Assembly: GCF_000496575.1 (NCBI RefSeq)
Contig: NZ_AYKT01000008.1
Location: 124,001 to 188,000 of the forward strand
Source of the DNA: Geobacillus thermodenitrificans subsp. thermodenitrificans DSM 465
GTDB taxonomy: Bacteria > Bacillota > Bacilli > Bacillales > Anoxybacillaceae
Reading direction: 5' to 3'
Length of the DNA stretch: 64,000 bases
The notes below the pieces were generated by a model. That model worked only from the letters and a program-made list of their open reading frames with translations. It did no database searches and was not told where the DNA came from. The position numbers and the translations under genes are program-made. Numbering within the stretch: the first letter of the stretch is position 1; every line of letters starts with the position of its first letter. Positions 8,889 through 17,827 of this stretch are shown here, piece by piece.

Positions 8889-11255
8889 TTGAAAAAACGA
8901 TCGATTCTTTCATTGACAGCGGCGCTGTCGCTCGGAATAGGGCTGTGGGCGGCGCCGGCAAAAGCGCCGCAAGCAGCCAACACCGCGGCGATCCCGGCGG
9001 TGAAGCAAGGCGGGCCAGTCGATTTTGCCATTGCCAATGAAGACAAACTGACGGAAATGTTAAAACGAAACGGAACGCTTCGCTCCAATGCGACTCCCGC
9101 TGAGGCAGAACAGGAGGTGCGCAAGTATTTGCGGCAAAAGGCAGCTCACATGCCGCGGGCAAAGGGGGAACTGTACGAAAAAGAGAAGAAGCGCACCGAA
9201 GTGTTGCGACAAAAATTGCGGACAAACGGCGTGCTGAATGGGAAAGGGAAAAAACTTGGCCAATCAAAGACAGCTTCCGTGCCGCCCGTCCAGCCGGAGC
9301 CGTGGAATGGGGGCAAACGGGTCGACCGAGTGCTCGTCTTGCTCATTGAATATCCGGATTTTCCGCACAACAGCATTCAACCAAATGAAACAGACATGTA
9401 TTACAAAGATTATACACGCGAGCACTATGAAGACATGATTTTTGGCGGCGATGATGGCTATTACGAAGGGCCAAACGGCGAAAAACTCATGTCGGTGAAA
9501 CAATATTACGAAGAACAATCGGGAGGCAGCTATTCGATCGAAGGAAAGGTGGCTGGTTGGTACAAAGCCAAACATCCTGCCAAATATTACGGCGGCAACG
9601 TGCCGGCGCCGGACGGGAACGATGCCAACCCGCGTGAGCTTGTGCGCGAAGCGCTGATGGCGGCAGCCAACGATCCGACCATTGATTTAAGCGAGTTTGA
9701 CCAAGAGGATCGGTATGATTTGGACGGTGACGGCAATTACCGCGAGCCAGACGGCTTGATCGACCATTTGATGATCATCCACTCGAGCGTCGGTGAAGAG
9801 GCGGGCGGCGGTTCGCTCGGCGGTGATGCTATTTGGTCGCACCGTTGGAATTTAGGATCGGTATACCCGATTCCGAACACGACGACTGAGGTGCCGTATT
9901 GGAATGGTCAGCTGGCTGCTTATGACTATACGGTCGAGCCGGCCGACGGGGCTGCGGGGGTGTTCGCCCACGAATACGGTCACGATTTAGGGTTGCCGGA
10001 TGAATATGATACCATTTACTCCGGCTTGGGCGAACCGATTGCGTATTGGTCGATCATGTCGAGCGGCAGCTGGGCGGGGCGCATTCCGGGCACGGAGCCG
10101 ACCGGTTTCAGCGCCTGGGCAAAACAGTTTTTGCAGTCAACCATGCCGGGAAGCAACTGGCTGCACGGAACGACCGTGGAATGGGATGAAGTGACGAAAC
10201 AAGGAGTAGAGGTTGTATTGGATGAAGCCAATACGAAAGGAACAAACAACGATGCCGTGCGCATCAACTTGCCGGATAAGAAAACTACCATCGTTTCTCC
10301 AGCCAGCGGCGCCTATGCATACTTCTCCGGCAAAGGGAATAATTTGAACAGCTCTATGTCCACCACAGTTGATTTGACAGGCGCATCGCAAGCAGTATTG
10401 ACGTTTGATGCATGGTATGCGATTGAGAAAGATTGGGATTACGGCGTGGTTGAAGTGAAGGAACAAAGTTCGAATCAATGGGTAACGGTTTCAGGAAATA
10501 TTACAACGACCGACGACCCAAATGGGCAAAACCCAGGCAACGGCATTACCGACACATCGGACGGTTGGGTGAAAGCCGAGTTTGACTTGTCGGCGTACGC
10601 AGGCCAAACGATTGAGCTGCGTTTCCGTTACGTGACCGATGCGTATGTATCGGAAGCTGGCTGGTATATTGATAATGTTCAAGTGATGGCAGACAAAACA
10701 GCCATACTTACGGACGGAGCGGAAAACGAGAGCGTTTTCGTGTTGGATGGTTTTGCGAAAAGCGACGGTACGCTGCGTTCGAAACATTACTATTTGTTGG
10801 AATGGCGCAACCACCGTGGCGTTGATAAAGGACTGGCGCATATTTTGCGCGGCGATCAATTGCTGTCGTACGACCCGGGCCTTGTTGTTTGGTATGTGGA
10901 TGAGTCATATGACAACAACTGGACAGGCGTCCATCCGGGTGAAGGGTTCCTTGGTGTCGTGGATGCTAATCAGCACACGTTGAAATGGTCAGGCAATACG
11001 GTGGCTTCCACGCGCTATCAAGTGCATGATGCGGCATTTAGTTTGCAAAAAGGCGTGCCGTTTCGCGTTGAAATTGACGGATCGAAACTGATCGACAACG
11101 ACACGTCGCCGTTGCCGGTTTTTGATGACAGCCGGTCGTACCGTAACAAAGGAGCGGTTGATGCGGGGCGGAACGTGCCGACGTACGGTTTAAAAATTCG
11201 CGTCGTCGGTGAAAGTGCCGACCGCACTGCGGCACGTGTGTTGATTTACCGCTAA
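8889..11255 (+). CDS. Secreted M6 metalloprotease, immune inhibitor A type
   Basis: Large exported protease of 788 residues. The start is a TTG at 8889, 4 bp after a strong AGGAGGGGG site, giving an N terminus MKKRSILSLTAALSLGIGL that is a clear signal peptide ending near APAKA. A propeptide follows to about residue 140. The catalytic domain carries HEYGHDLGLPDEYD with zinc ligands His361 and His365 and catalytic Glu362. The C-terminal half includes the beta-rich immune-inhibitor-A domain with a W-Y-I-D-N-V motif. Relatives degrade host antimicrobial peptides or scavenge protein; in a thermophilic soil organism nutrient scavenging is the more likely role. Single-gene unit with its own terminator. 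Confidence 0.92.
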   Translation: MKKRSILSLTAALSLGIGLWAAPAKAPQAANTAAIPAVKQGGPVDFAIANEDKLTEMLKRNGTLRSNATPAEAEQEVRKYLRQKAAHMPRAKGELYEKEKKRTEVLRQKLRTNGVLNGKGKKLGQSKTASVPPVQPEPWNGGKRVDRVLVLLIEYPDFPHNSIQPNETDMYYKDYTREHYEDMIFGGDDGYYEGPNGEKLMSVKQYYEEQSGGSYSIEGKVAGWYKAKHPAKYYGGNVPAPDGNDANPRELVREALMAAANDPTIDLSEFDQEDRYDLDGDGNYREPDGLIDHLMIIHSSVGEEAGGGSLGGDAIWSHRWNLGSVYPIPNTTTEVPYWNGQLAAYDYTVEPADGAAGVFAHEYGHDLGLPDEYDTIYSGLGEPIAYWSIMSSGSWAGRIPGTEPTGFSAWAKQFLQSTMPGSNWLHGTTVEWDEVTKQGVEVVLDEANTKGTNNDAVRINLPDKKTTIVSPASGAYAYFSGKGNNLNSSMSTTVDLTGASQAVLTFDAWYAIEKDWDYGVVEVKEQSSNQWVTVSGNITTTDDPNGQNPGNGITDTSDGWVKAEFDLSAYAGQTIELRFRYVTDAYVSEAGWYIDNVQVMADKTAILTDGAENESVFVLDGFAKSDGTLRSKHYYLLEWRNHRGVDKGLAHILRGDQLLSYDPGLVVWYVDESYDNNWTGVHPGEGFLGVVDANQHTLKWSGNTVASTRYQVHDAAFSLQKGVPFRVEIDGSKLIDNDTSPLPVFDDSRSYRNKGAVDAGRNVPTYGLKIRVVGESADRTAARVLIYR

Positions 11256-11261
11256 TCGAGC

Positions 11262-11294
11262 AAAAAGGGTGTTCCAAAATGGGCACCCTTTTTG
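11262..11294 (+). terminator. Terminator of the M6 protease gene
   Basis: AAAAAGGGTG / CACCCTTTTT hairpin with T tract just after the stop codon. Confidence 0.88.
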
Positions 11295-11572
11295 TATATA
11301 CGCACGGAACCATTCAAACAGTTTATCTCTTGTGTCTTTCTTGAAGACAGAAGATTTTTGGGGAGCGGCATCTTTCTTTTTAGCCGATATAGGGAAAACA
11401 ACTAAAGTGCTTAGTTTATCGAAAGTGGGGAACGCTTGTGTGGCGTTGATGAAAGTTTCTCGACACCATTTGTCATTCATTTGCCGAATTTGTTGATTTT
11501 TCTTCACTCCTTTTTCCGTTTTTTCCTTTTATAATCATAAGTAGGAATGGATGAGAGGGGAGAGCAAATAGA
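11295..11572. other. Intergenic region without a recognised gene
   Basis: Open frames here (for example 11269-11496 plus, 11190-11507 minus) lack ribosome binding sites and resemble nothing I know. A TATAAT at 11530-11535 may be the -10 element of the next small gene. Confidence 0.4.
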
Positions 11573-11824
11573 ATGAAAGAATTGTGCCAACAGCTTTCGG
11601 TGTGGATTGCCCAGAAGCAGCCAGTGCGCGTGCAAACGGCGCAAGGGGAGGAGACGGTTGTGCTGCCGGTCAAGTTGTATCAGGAAGCGCGCAAACTGTT
11701 CGTTTATAATCGGCAAATGCGGTTGATGAACATTCCGTTAGATGGGATTATTTCTGTGCAGCCGACGCGCATTACCGGTTCGTTTGACCGCCGGGGAGAG
11801 GAAGCCATCGTACATACTCGCTGA
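11573..11824 (+). CDS. Small protein, possibly YolD-like
   Basis: Conserved-looking cytoplasmic protein of 83 residues. ATG 11573 follows a purine-rich GAGAGGGGAGAG site, and the gene is bracketed by its own -10-like TATAAT and a terminator, which supports it as real. The C-terminal RLMNIPLDGIISVQP recalls the end of YolD-like proteins, but the match is short and I do not assign function. Confidence 0.6.
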   Translation: MKELCQQLSVWIAQKQPVRVQTAQGEETVVLPVKLYQEARKLFVYNRQMRLMNIPLDGIISVQPTRITGSFDRRGEEAIVHTR

Positions 11825-11831
11825 GACGGTG

Positions 11832-11861
11832 ACACGCGCCTTTTAGGGTGCGTGTTTTTTC
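11832..11861 (+). terminator. Terminator
   Basis: ACACGCGCC / GGTGCGTGT hairpin followed by T6, right after the small protein gene. Confidence 0.8.
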
Positions 11862-11927
11862 ATTGCCTAGGCGGGGGCGATCTTTTAGAATGGAAAGGAC
11901 GAATGATTGACGACGGGAGGGAAACGA

Positions 11928-12722
11928 ATGCGCGGCAAACGGGTCGCCTTATGCGCTTCGCGCAAGTTAGACGAAATGACAACACTCATTGAAAAGCAAG
12001 GAGGAACGGCCGTCATCCGCCCGGCGCAAGGGACGGTTTTTTTAAAAGGAAGTGAACTCAGTGAGGAAATGCGCGCGATCATTATGATGCGGCCGGACTG
12101 GATAGTGTTTACAACGGGCATTGGGGTTGAAGCGCTCTGGAAAACGGCTGAAAGGGAAGGGATCGCGGTTGAGTGGAAGCGCGTGATCGAGAATGCTGAT
12201 ATCGCTGCGCGCGGCTATAAAACGGTGGCGGCATTGAAAAACATCGGCGTCATCCCAACAGCGGTGAGCGAAGACGGGACGACGAAGGGATTGATTTCCG
12301 CCCTTAACGCGCATGACTTTGCCGGCAAGAGCGTCGTCGCACAGCTATACGGTGATACGGCGCCAGTCTTGAAGCAATTTTTCCTTACGCGCGGTGCGTC
12401 TTACACAGAGCTATTCCCGTATCGGCATGTCGCCCCGGATCACGAGATGCTGGAGACGCTATACAACGAAGTCGTCGGGCGCAAAATTGATGCGGTCTGT
12501 TTTACATCGGCGATACAAGTCCGCTTTTTCTTTTCGTTTGCCCGGGAGAAACAAGATATCACTCCGCTGCTTGAGGCGTTCTGCACCGATGTCGTCGCCT
12601 GTGCTGTCGGGAAAGTGACGAAAGAAGCGCTGGAAGAGGAAGGAGTCAGCCGCGTCATCGCCCCTGAACATGAGCGGATGGGAGCGATGATCGTGACGCT
12701 TGCCCGTTATTTTCAACAATAA
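11928..12722 (+). CDS. hemD: Uroporphyrinogen-III synthase (HemD-family)
   Basis: Cytoplasmic protein of 264 residues with the two-lobed HemD fold pattern: N-terminal GKRVALCASRKLDEM, a central hinge FTTGIGVEAL, and C-terminal FTSAIQVRFFFSFA and AVGKVTKEALEE. The enzyme closes and inverts hydroxymethylbilane to uroporphyrinogen III for haem, sirohaem and B12. ATG 11928 has GGGAGG 7 bp upstream. It is outside any hem cluster, so it may be a second, HemD-like copy rather than the housekeeping enzyme. Terminator follows. Confidence 0.78.
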   Translation: MRGKRVALCASRKLDEMTTLIEKQGGTAVIRPAQGTVFLKGSELSEEMRAIIMMRPDWIVFTTGIGVEALWKTAEREGIAVEWKRVIENADIAARGYKTVAALKNIGVIPTAVSEDGTTKGLISALNAHDFAGKSVVAQLYGDTAPVLKQFFLTRGASYTELFPYRHVAPDHEMLETLYNEVVGRKIDAVCFTSAIQVRFFFSFAREKQDITPLLEAFCTDVVACAVGKVTKEALEEEGVSRVIAPEHERMGAMIVTLARYFQQ

Positions 12723-12743
12723 GCCCCGTTGGGGCTTTTTGTT
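12722..12743 (+). terminator. Terminator after hemD-like gene
   Basis: AAGCCCC / GGGGCTT short hairpin followed by T tract, overlapping the stop codon. Confidence 0.85.
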
Positions 12744-12830
12744 TTATATCAATTGTCCCATCTGTTATATAAGAATTTATCTTGTTATTCACTGTTTTAT
12801 ATTACGTGTTTCACCAAAATCTACAAACTG

Positions 12831-12873
12831 TTTGATTTTTGTCACAGTTTTTCGAACATTTTCCACTTATAAT
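12831..12873 (+). promoter_or_regulatory. Fnr-like promoter of the PFOR operon
   Basis: TTTGA-N6-TCACA at 12831-12846 matches the Fnr consensus TGTGA-N6-TCACA in 9 of 10 positions. TATAAT lies at 12868-12873, which predicts a start at about 12880 and puts the palindrome centre at -41.5, the classical class II activation position. No good -35 box is present, as expected for an activator-dependent promoter. Confidence 0.68.
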
Positions 12874-12912
12874 AAAACTGGGGATGTATTTTTCACATGG
12901 GAGGGGATGACG

Positions 12913-13923
12913 ATGCTGCCAAAGACGAATGAGCAAGGTTTTTTTGAGATTCGCCTCGAGTCGATCGGCGGGTTGGGGGCGAACTTGGCGGGGAAAATGT
13001 TCGCTGAGGCTGGCGTGTTGTGGTCGGGGCTGAATGGGGCGAACTTTTCTTCGTACGGTTCCGAGAAAAAAGGAACACCGGTCAAAAGCTTTATCCGCTT
13101 TTGCGAGCCGCATATTGAAATTCGTGATCATAGTCCGATCGCCACTCCGCACGTCATTGGTGTGTTTCATGAGGCACTCGCCAAAATGGTCGATGTGACG
13201 AGCGGTCTTGTCGCTGACGGAACGGCCGTCGTGAATTCAACGCGCGAGTTCGATGACATTCGCCGCGATTTACGCCTGCCTTACGGGACGTTGGTGATAG
13301 TCGATGCGCTCGGCATCGCTGTCGAGGAGCGAGTGAAAATCAACATGCCGATGGTAGGGGCGCTGTTGCGCGTTTGTTCTTTTATCCAACCGGAAGCGAT
13401 GGAGACGGTCATTCGCCGGACGTTCGCCACAAAAGCGCCGCATCTCGTCGAAGCAAATATTCGCGCTTTTCGTCGCGGGTATGAGGAAGTGCGGATTCAA
13501 GCATCTCCCGCTCCGGCGGAGGAAAGAACGTTCGTCCGTCCCAGTCCTCGATTTGGATATGAAACACAGCTGATCGGCGGTGTGATTGTCGCTGGCGGAA
13601 ATAGTTTGTTGAAAAATGTAAGCGGTTCCCGTCAAGGGTTTTTGCCACGTTGGGAAGCCGACAAATGTATTCATTGTGTCGCCTGTGACAACGTCTGTCC
13701 CGATCTTTGCTTCGTTTGGGAGGAACGGGTGGACAAAAAAGGGCGCAAACAGATGTTTTTAGCTGGCATTGACTATCAATATTGCAAAGGTTGTTTAAAA
13801 TGTGTCGAAGCGTGTCCGACGGCTGCGCTTGTGGCCGAACGGGAAGTGCCGGGATTTGCCGAAGCACATTCCTTGAAACATTCGTTTTCGTTTATGAAAG
13901 GGGGAATGGAAGCATGGCAATGA
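12913..13923 (+). CDS. 2-oxoacid:ferredoxin oxidoreductase, gamma-delta fusion
   Basis: Fused subunit (336 residues) of a pyruvate:ferredoxin-type oxidoreductase. Residues about 10-190 form the gamma (CoA-binding) domain beginning EIRLESIGGLGANLAGK. The C-terminal part carries two 4Fe-4S motifs, CIHCVACDNVCPD and CKGCLKCVEACPT, corresponding to the delta ferredoxin subunit. It passes electrons from the alpha-beta partner encoded next. Start set at ATG 12913 with GGGAGGGG 6 bp upstream; ATG 12907 is possible. The predicted transcript leader is only about 33 nt. The end overlaps the next gene by 10 bp. Confidence 0.88.
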   Translation: MLPKTNEQGFFEIRLESIGGLGANLAGKMFAEAGVLWSGLNGANFSSYGSEKKGTPVKSFIRFCEPHIEIRDHSPIATPHVIGVFHEALAKMVDVTSGLVADGTAVVNSTREFDDIRRDLRLPYGTLVIVDALGIAVEERVKINMPMVGALLRVCSFIQPEAMETVIRRTFATKAPHLVEANIRAFRRGYEEVRIQASPAPAEERTFVRPSPRFGYETQLIGGVIVAGGNSLLKNVSGSRQGFLPRWEADKCIHCVACDNVCPDLCFVWEERVDKKGRKQMFLAGIDYQYCKGCLKCVEACPTAALVAEREVPGFAEAHSLKHSFSFMKGGMEAWQ

Positions 13924-16208
13924 TTGAAAAAGATGTTGAGATGGCCAACCAAGCAGTACAAGAGATGACGTTTGCCTCCGGCAATGAAATGGCGGCGTTA
14001 GCGGCGAGTCAAATTAACTATCACATTATGGGTTACTTCCCGATCACGCCGTCAACGGAAATCGCCCAGCTGCTTGATCAAATGAAAGGGCGGGGCGAAC
14101 ATGAAACGATGCTCATTCCAGCGGATGGTGAGCACGGTTCAGCCGGGATTTGCTACGGCGCGTCGCTCATGGGGGCGCGCGTGCTGAACGCCACGAGTGC
14201 CAACGGGCTGATGTACATGCTTGAACAACTGCCAGTGCAATCAGGCACCCGCTTTCCGATGGTATTGAATCTCGTCACCCGCTCGGTCAGCGGTCCGCTC
14301 GATATTCACGGCGACCATTCCGATTTGTATTTTACGCTCAACACCGGCTGGGTTGTGCTGCTAGCCCGCACGCCGCAAGCCGTTTACGATATGAACGTCA
14401 TGGCGCTCAAAATCGCCGAACATGAGGACGTCCGCCTGCCGGTCATCATCGCGTATGACGGGTTTTTCACCTCACATCAAAAACGGAAAGTGCATTATTT
14501 CCGCGATCGTGAAACGGTGCAGGCGTTCATCGGTCCGCGCAAAGAAGGGTTCCCGACAGCAGCCGATCCGAAACGCCCTGTGACGATCGGAGCACATATG
14601 GGCGGCGATGATTTGATCAACAACCATTATCAACAGTCTGTCGCCTTGTACCGGGCTGGCGACGTATTCCGGCAAGTGGCCGCGGAATATGAAAAATGGT
14701 CGGGGCGTCGCTATGAGCCGCTCGATTTATACCGGATGGAAGATGCCGAAGTGGCGCTGTTTTTGCTCAACTCGGCGGCAGAGACGGCGAAAGACGTAGC
14801 CGACCGCCTGCGAAAACAAGGGATAAAAGCGGGCGTCATCAGTCCGAACATTATTCGCCCGTTCCCGGCCGAGGAGATCCGCCAAGCGCTAAAACATGTG
14901 AAAGCACTGTTGATCGGTGAGCGGGCCGATTCGTACGGGGCGCACGGTGCGAATATGACGCATGAAGTGAAAGCGGCACTGCAGGAAGACCGCGATAATC
15001 AGACGATCGTATTAAGCCGTGTTTACGGCCTTGGCGGCAAAGATTTTTACGCCGAAGACGCTGAAGCATTGTTCCGGATGGCCATTGATGCGATGGAAAA
15101 AGGAAAAGCGGAAAAAACGTTTGACTATTTCGGCCACGTGCCTGGACGTCTTGAGCAGCAACCGAAACGGCTGCTTGAACCGATCCATGGCGATGCGTTC
15201 CGCAGCGGGCTCATCCACGTGACGGTCGATGACAAAACGAAACGGCTAAACGTCAAAATTCCGCCGCTGCGGGCGCTGACCGCCAAGCCGAAGCGTCTCG
15301 CCCCAGGGCATGGGGCATGCCCAGGATGCGGCATTTTCCCGGGGCTCGAGCTGTTTTTCAAAGGAATTGAAGGCGATATCGTCGTCTTGTTCCAAACCGG
15401 ATGCGCGTACGTCGTTTCAGCCGCGTATCCGTACAGCTCGCATAAACAAACGATGGTGCACAATTTGTTCCAAAACGGGGCGGCAACGCTCTCGGGCATG
15501 GTTGAAGCGTTCTTCGAACTGAAGCGGCGCGGCGAGCTTAATGTCTCGGATGATGTCACGTTTGTCATGGTCACCGGTGACGGCGGGATGGACATCGGCA
15601 TGGGGTCCGCCATCGGGACGGCGCTACGCAACCATAAGCTGATCATCATTGAATATGATAACGAAGGTTATATGAACACCGGGGCGCAAATGTCGTACTC
15701 GACCCCGATGGGCCATATGACCACAACAACCGGGGTTGGAAAAGGACAACGCGGAAAATCGTTCCATCATAAAGATACGCCGCAAATTATGGCAGCAACG
15801 AACATCCCGTACGTTTTCACCGGGACAGAAGCGTTTCCGCAAGACTTGGTGAAAAAAGCGGCGAAAGCGCAATGGTACGCGCAGCATGAAGGAACGGTGT
15901 ATGGTAAGCTGCTCATTACTTGTCCGCTCAACTGGAAATCGGAGGAGCGGTACGGGGAAACCATTTTGCAGGCAGCGGTGAATTCATGCTTTTTCCCGCT
16001 GTATGAAGTGGAGCGGGGGAAAACGACGATTACGTACAATCCAGAAGCAAAAGGACGCCGCATCCCGTTAAGTGAATGGCTAAAATATATGGGAAAAACG
16101 AAGCATTTGCTTCGGGAAGAAAACAAAGATTTGCTGCGCGAGTTGGAGGAGGAAGTGGAACGGAGATGGACGATCTTAAAAGCGAAGCATGAACATCCGT
16201 ATCTATAA
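13914..16208 (+). CDS. 2-oxoacid:ferredoxin oxidoreductase, alpha-beta fusion
   Basis: Catalytic polypeptide of 764 residues joining the alpha and beta parts of a pyruvate:ferredoxin-type oxidoreductase, which makes acetyl-CoA, CO2 and reduced ferredoxin. The alpha part has YFPITPSTEIAQL (substrate loop) and the EHGSAGICYGASLMGARV region. The beta part from about residue 465 has the iron-sulfur/TPP start CPGCG and the TPP motif GDGGMDIG...YDNEGYMNTG. Start at ATG 13914 overlaps the upstream gene, so the two are coupled. Pyruvate is the likeliest substrate by motif, but 2-oxoglutarate or branched oxoacids are not excluded. Confidence 0.88.
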   Translation: MAMIEKDVEMANQAVQEMTFASGNEMAALAASQINYHIMGYFPITPSTEIAQLLDQMKGRGEHETMLIPADGEHGSAGICYGASLMGARVLNATSANGLMYMLEQLPVQSGTRFPMVLNLVTRSVSGPLDIHGDHSDLYFTLNTGWVVLLARTPQAVYDMNVMALKIAEHEDVRLPVIIAYDGFFTSHQKRKVHYFRDRETVQAFIGPRKEGFPTAADPKRPVTIGAHMGGDDLINNHYQQSVALYRAGDVFRQVAAEYEKWSGRRYEPLDLYRMEDAEVALFLLNSAAETAKDVADRLRKQGIKAGVISPNIIRPFPAEEIRQALKHVKALLIGERADSYGAHGANMTHEVKAALQEDRDNQTIVLSRVYGLGGKDFYAEDAEALFRMAIDAMEKGKAEKTFDYFGHVPGRLEQQPKRLLEPIHGDAFRSGLIHVTVDDKTKRLNVKIPPLRALTAKPKRLAPGHGACPGCGIFPGLELFFKGIEGDIVVLFQTGCAYVVSAAYPYSSHKQTMVHNLFQNGAATLSGMVEAFFELKRRGELNVSDDVTFVMVTGDGGMDIGMGSAIGTALRNHKLIIIEYDNEGYMNTGAQMSYSTPMGHMTTTTGVGKGQRGKSFHHKDTPQIMAATNIPYVFTGTEAFPQDLVKKAAKAQWYAQHEGTVYGKLLITCPLNWKSEERYGETILQAAVNSCFFPLYEVERGKTTITYNPEAKGRRIPLSEWLKYMGKTKHLLREENKDLLRELEEEVERRWTILKAKHEHPYL

Positions 16209-16218
16209 AAGGGTGTCG

Positions 16219-16247
16219 CAGCACGCTGTGCGCGTGCTGTTTTTTTA
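16219..16247 (+). terminator. Terminator of the PFOR operon
   Basis: CAGCACGC / GCGTGCTG hairpin followed by T7 just after the stop codon. Confidence 0.88.
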
Positions 16248-16265
16248 TGCTTGCCCTTTGGTTGG

Positions 16266-16309
16266 TGTGATATGGCTCACAACGGGGAAGAGGATGCGCA
16301 CGGTATAAT
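16266..16309 (+). promoter_or_regulatory. Fnr promoter of the hemerythrin gene
   Basis: Perfect Fnr palindrome TGTGATATGGCTCACA at 16266-16281 and TATAAT at 16304-16309. With a start at about 16316 the palindrome centre is at -42.5, one base from the classical spacing. No -35 box is apparent. Confidence 0.8.
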
Positions 16310-16347
16310 GGAGACAACGAACAGATCATCAAAAGGGGGAAACGTTG

Positions 16348-16878
16348 ATGCATTCATTTTGTCATATGGGCGGCCCTGAAGGGGTAAAGCTATGCGCTGG
16401 CTTGGCGCAATTAAAACAGGAACACGGCCCGCTGCGCGTCCAAATGGAGCAGCTACTCGCTACAGCGGAAGCGATCGGACAAGGGGCAGATGACCGCAAC
16501 TGGCGCGAGCCGCTCGCCGAATTGAGAGAAAAAGTCGAATCGTTCGTCTCGGTTTTAGATCCGCATTCAGAGCGGGAAGAGGGAGTGTTGTTCCCGATGA
16601 TGGCCGAGTACATCGGGCGGACGACCGGACCAATCGCCGTCATGGAATACGAACACGAACAGGCAAAAGCACGTCTTTCCATGTTTTTAGAAAAAGCTGC
16701 CCAACTGCCAGAGAAAGTTGACACCGATCAGGCGTTGACGCTCGCTGGCGCGGTCATTGAGGCGCATCATATTTTGGATGAGCATTTCATGAAAGAAGAA
16801 AATGTGCTCTTCCCGATGGCCGAGCGGCTGTTGTCGGACGAGGAGAAAGAGGAACTGTTTGTGCGCATTAATGAGTAA
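16348..16878 (+). CDS. Hemerythrin HHE domain protein
   Basis: Cytoplasmic four-helix protein of 176 residues. Diiron ligands of the HHE family are visible: His in KQEHGPLR, His and Glu in DPHSEREEGVLFP, His in the central MEYEHEQ segment and again in EAHHILDEHFMKEENVLFP. Such proteins bind O2 or NO, or help repair iron-sulfur clusters. ATG 16348 is preceded by AAAAGGGGGA. The perfect Fnr site upstream and the nitrate reductase genes next door suggest a role in handling NO or O2 during the switch to nitrate respiration; that is inference. Confidence 0.87.
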   Translation: MHSFCHMGGPEGVKLCAGLAQLKQEHGPLRVQMEQLLATAEAIGQGADDRNWREPLAELREKVESFVSVLDPHSEREEGVLFPMMAEYIGRTTGPIAVMEYEHEQAKARLSMFLEKAAQLPEKVDTDQALTLAGAVIEAHHILDEHFMKEENVLFPMAERLLSDEEKEELFVRINE

Positions 16879-16887
16879 CGAATGGAA

Positions 16888-16926
16888 AACGGGATGCCTC
16901 CTGATTGAGAGCATCCCGTTTTTTGT
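16888..16926. terminator. Terminator
   Basis: AACGGGATGC / GCATCCCGTT hairpin followed by T tract after the hemerythrin gene; no other gene lies before the end of the convergent nar operon. Confidence 0.85.
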
Positions 16927-17048
16927 TTGTATTTCATTCATGGTGTGATCTTGTTGGCGGATGGTGATGGATGATTGTTGGGATATGAACGCGTATGTTT
17001 CTTTATTTCAGCTGCTATCAAGGTTGAAGAGCCGCAGTCGTATAAGAA

Positions 17049-17075
17049 GGCGAGGGCAACTTGTCCTCGCCTGCT
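17049..17075 (-). terminator. Possible terminator of the nar operon
   Basis: On the minus strand GGCGAGG / CCTCGCC forms a hairpin about 50 bp after narI, but the following T tract is weak. Confidence 0.4.
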
Positions 17076-17122
17076 CCATGATCGCCGTGTTTGGCGTTCC
17101 TGGTGTAATGCTCGCCGCTCGC

Positions 17123-17827
17123 TCATTGAGCGCGTTTGAACGGTTCTGCTTGTTTTGGCATTCGCTTCCGATAAACGACATAGCTGCGCTGCAAGTAGCG
17201 GATCGGAAAGCTGAACACGTGAACGAGACGGGTGAATGGCCACGAAGCGAACAAGCCGAACGCAGCGAGAATATGGATTTGAAACCAAAGCGGCACCGTT
17301 TCCATATAGGCTGGATTCGGACGGAACGTAAGAAGGCCACGGAACCACGGGCCGATCGTCGTCCGGTAGTCAAACCCGTGCGAATCGACGTTCAGAAATG
17401 TCGATGATAGTCCGCTGGCGATGACGATGGCTAAAAATCCGAGCGCCACCCAGTCGCCAGTGCTGCTTGTCGCCCGCACACGTTTCACCGTGAGGCGGCG
17501 ACGGAAAAGGATCACTAAACCGACGAGCGCGGCCAAGCCGGCTGGGATGCCGCCCGCCAAGGCGATGACGTGGTACATCTCTTCGGTGATGCCTAACGCT
17601 GTATAAAATGATTCAGGAATGAGAATTCCCATCACGTGACCGACGAAAACGAACAAGATACCCCAGTGAAAGAGAAGGCTTCCAAGGCGCAACTGCCGTT
17701 TTTCGAGCAGTTCGCTTGATTTTGATGTCCAGCCGAACTGGTCGCGTTGGTAGCGCCAAATATGGCCAGCAACAAAGAGCACAAGCGACAAATAAGGAAC
17801 AATTATCCAGAGAAATTGACGAGCCAT
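17123..17827 (-). CDS. narI: Respiratory nitrate reductase gamma subunit (cytochrome b)
   Basis: Integral membrane dihaem cytochrome b of 234 residues with about five spans; it takes electrons from menaquinol and passes them to NarH. Paired histidines expected for the two haems are visible in HWGILFVFVGHVMG and near the C terminus (QIHILAAFGLF, RLVHVFSF). Starts with MARQFLWIIVPYLSLVLF and overlaps the end of narJ by 25 bp. Last gene of the narGHJI operon. Confidence 0.93.
   Translation of the reverse strand: MARQFLWIIVPYLSLVLFVAGHIWRYQRDQFGWTSKSSELLEKRQLRLGSLLFHWGILFVFVGHVMGILIPESFYTALGITEEMYHVIALAGGIPAGLAALVGLVILFRRRLTVKRVRATSSTGDWVALGFLAIVIASGLSSTFLNVDSHGFDYRTTIGPWFRGLLTFRPNPAYMETVPLWFQIHILAAFGLFASWPFTRLVHVFSFPIRYLQRSYVVYRKRMPKQAEPFKRAQ

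Noticed and set aside
16961-17407. 148-codon plus-strand frame over the end of narI
   Set aside because: Mostly antisense to narI; start has no proper ribosome site. The convergent narI is clearly real.
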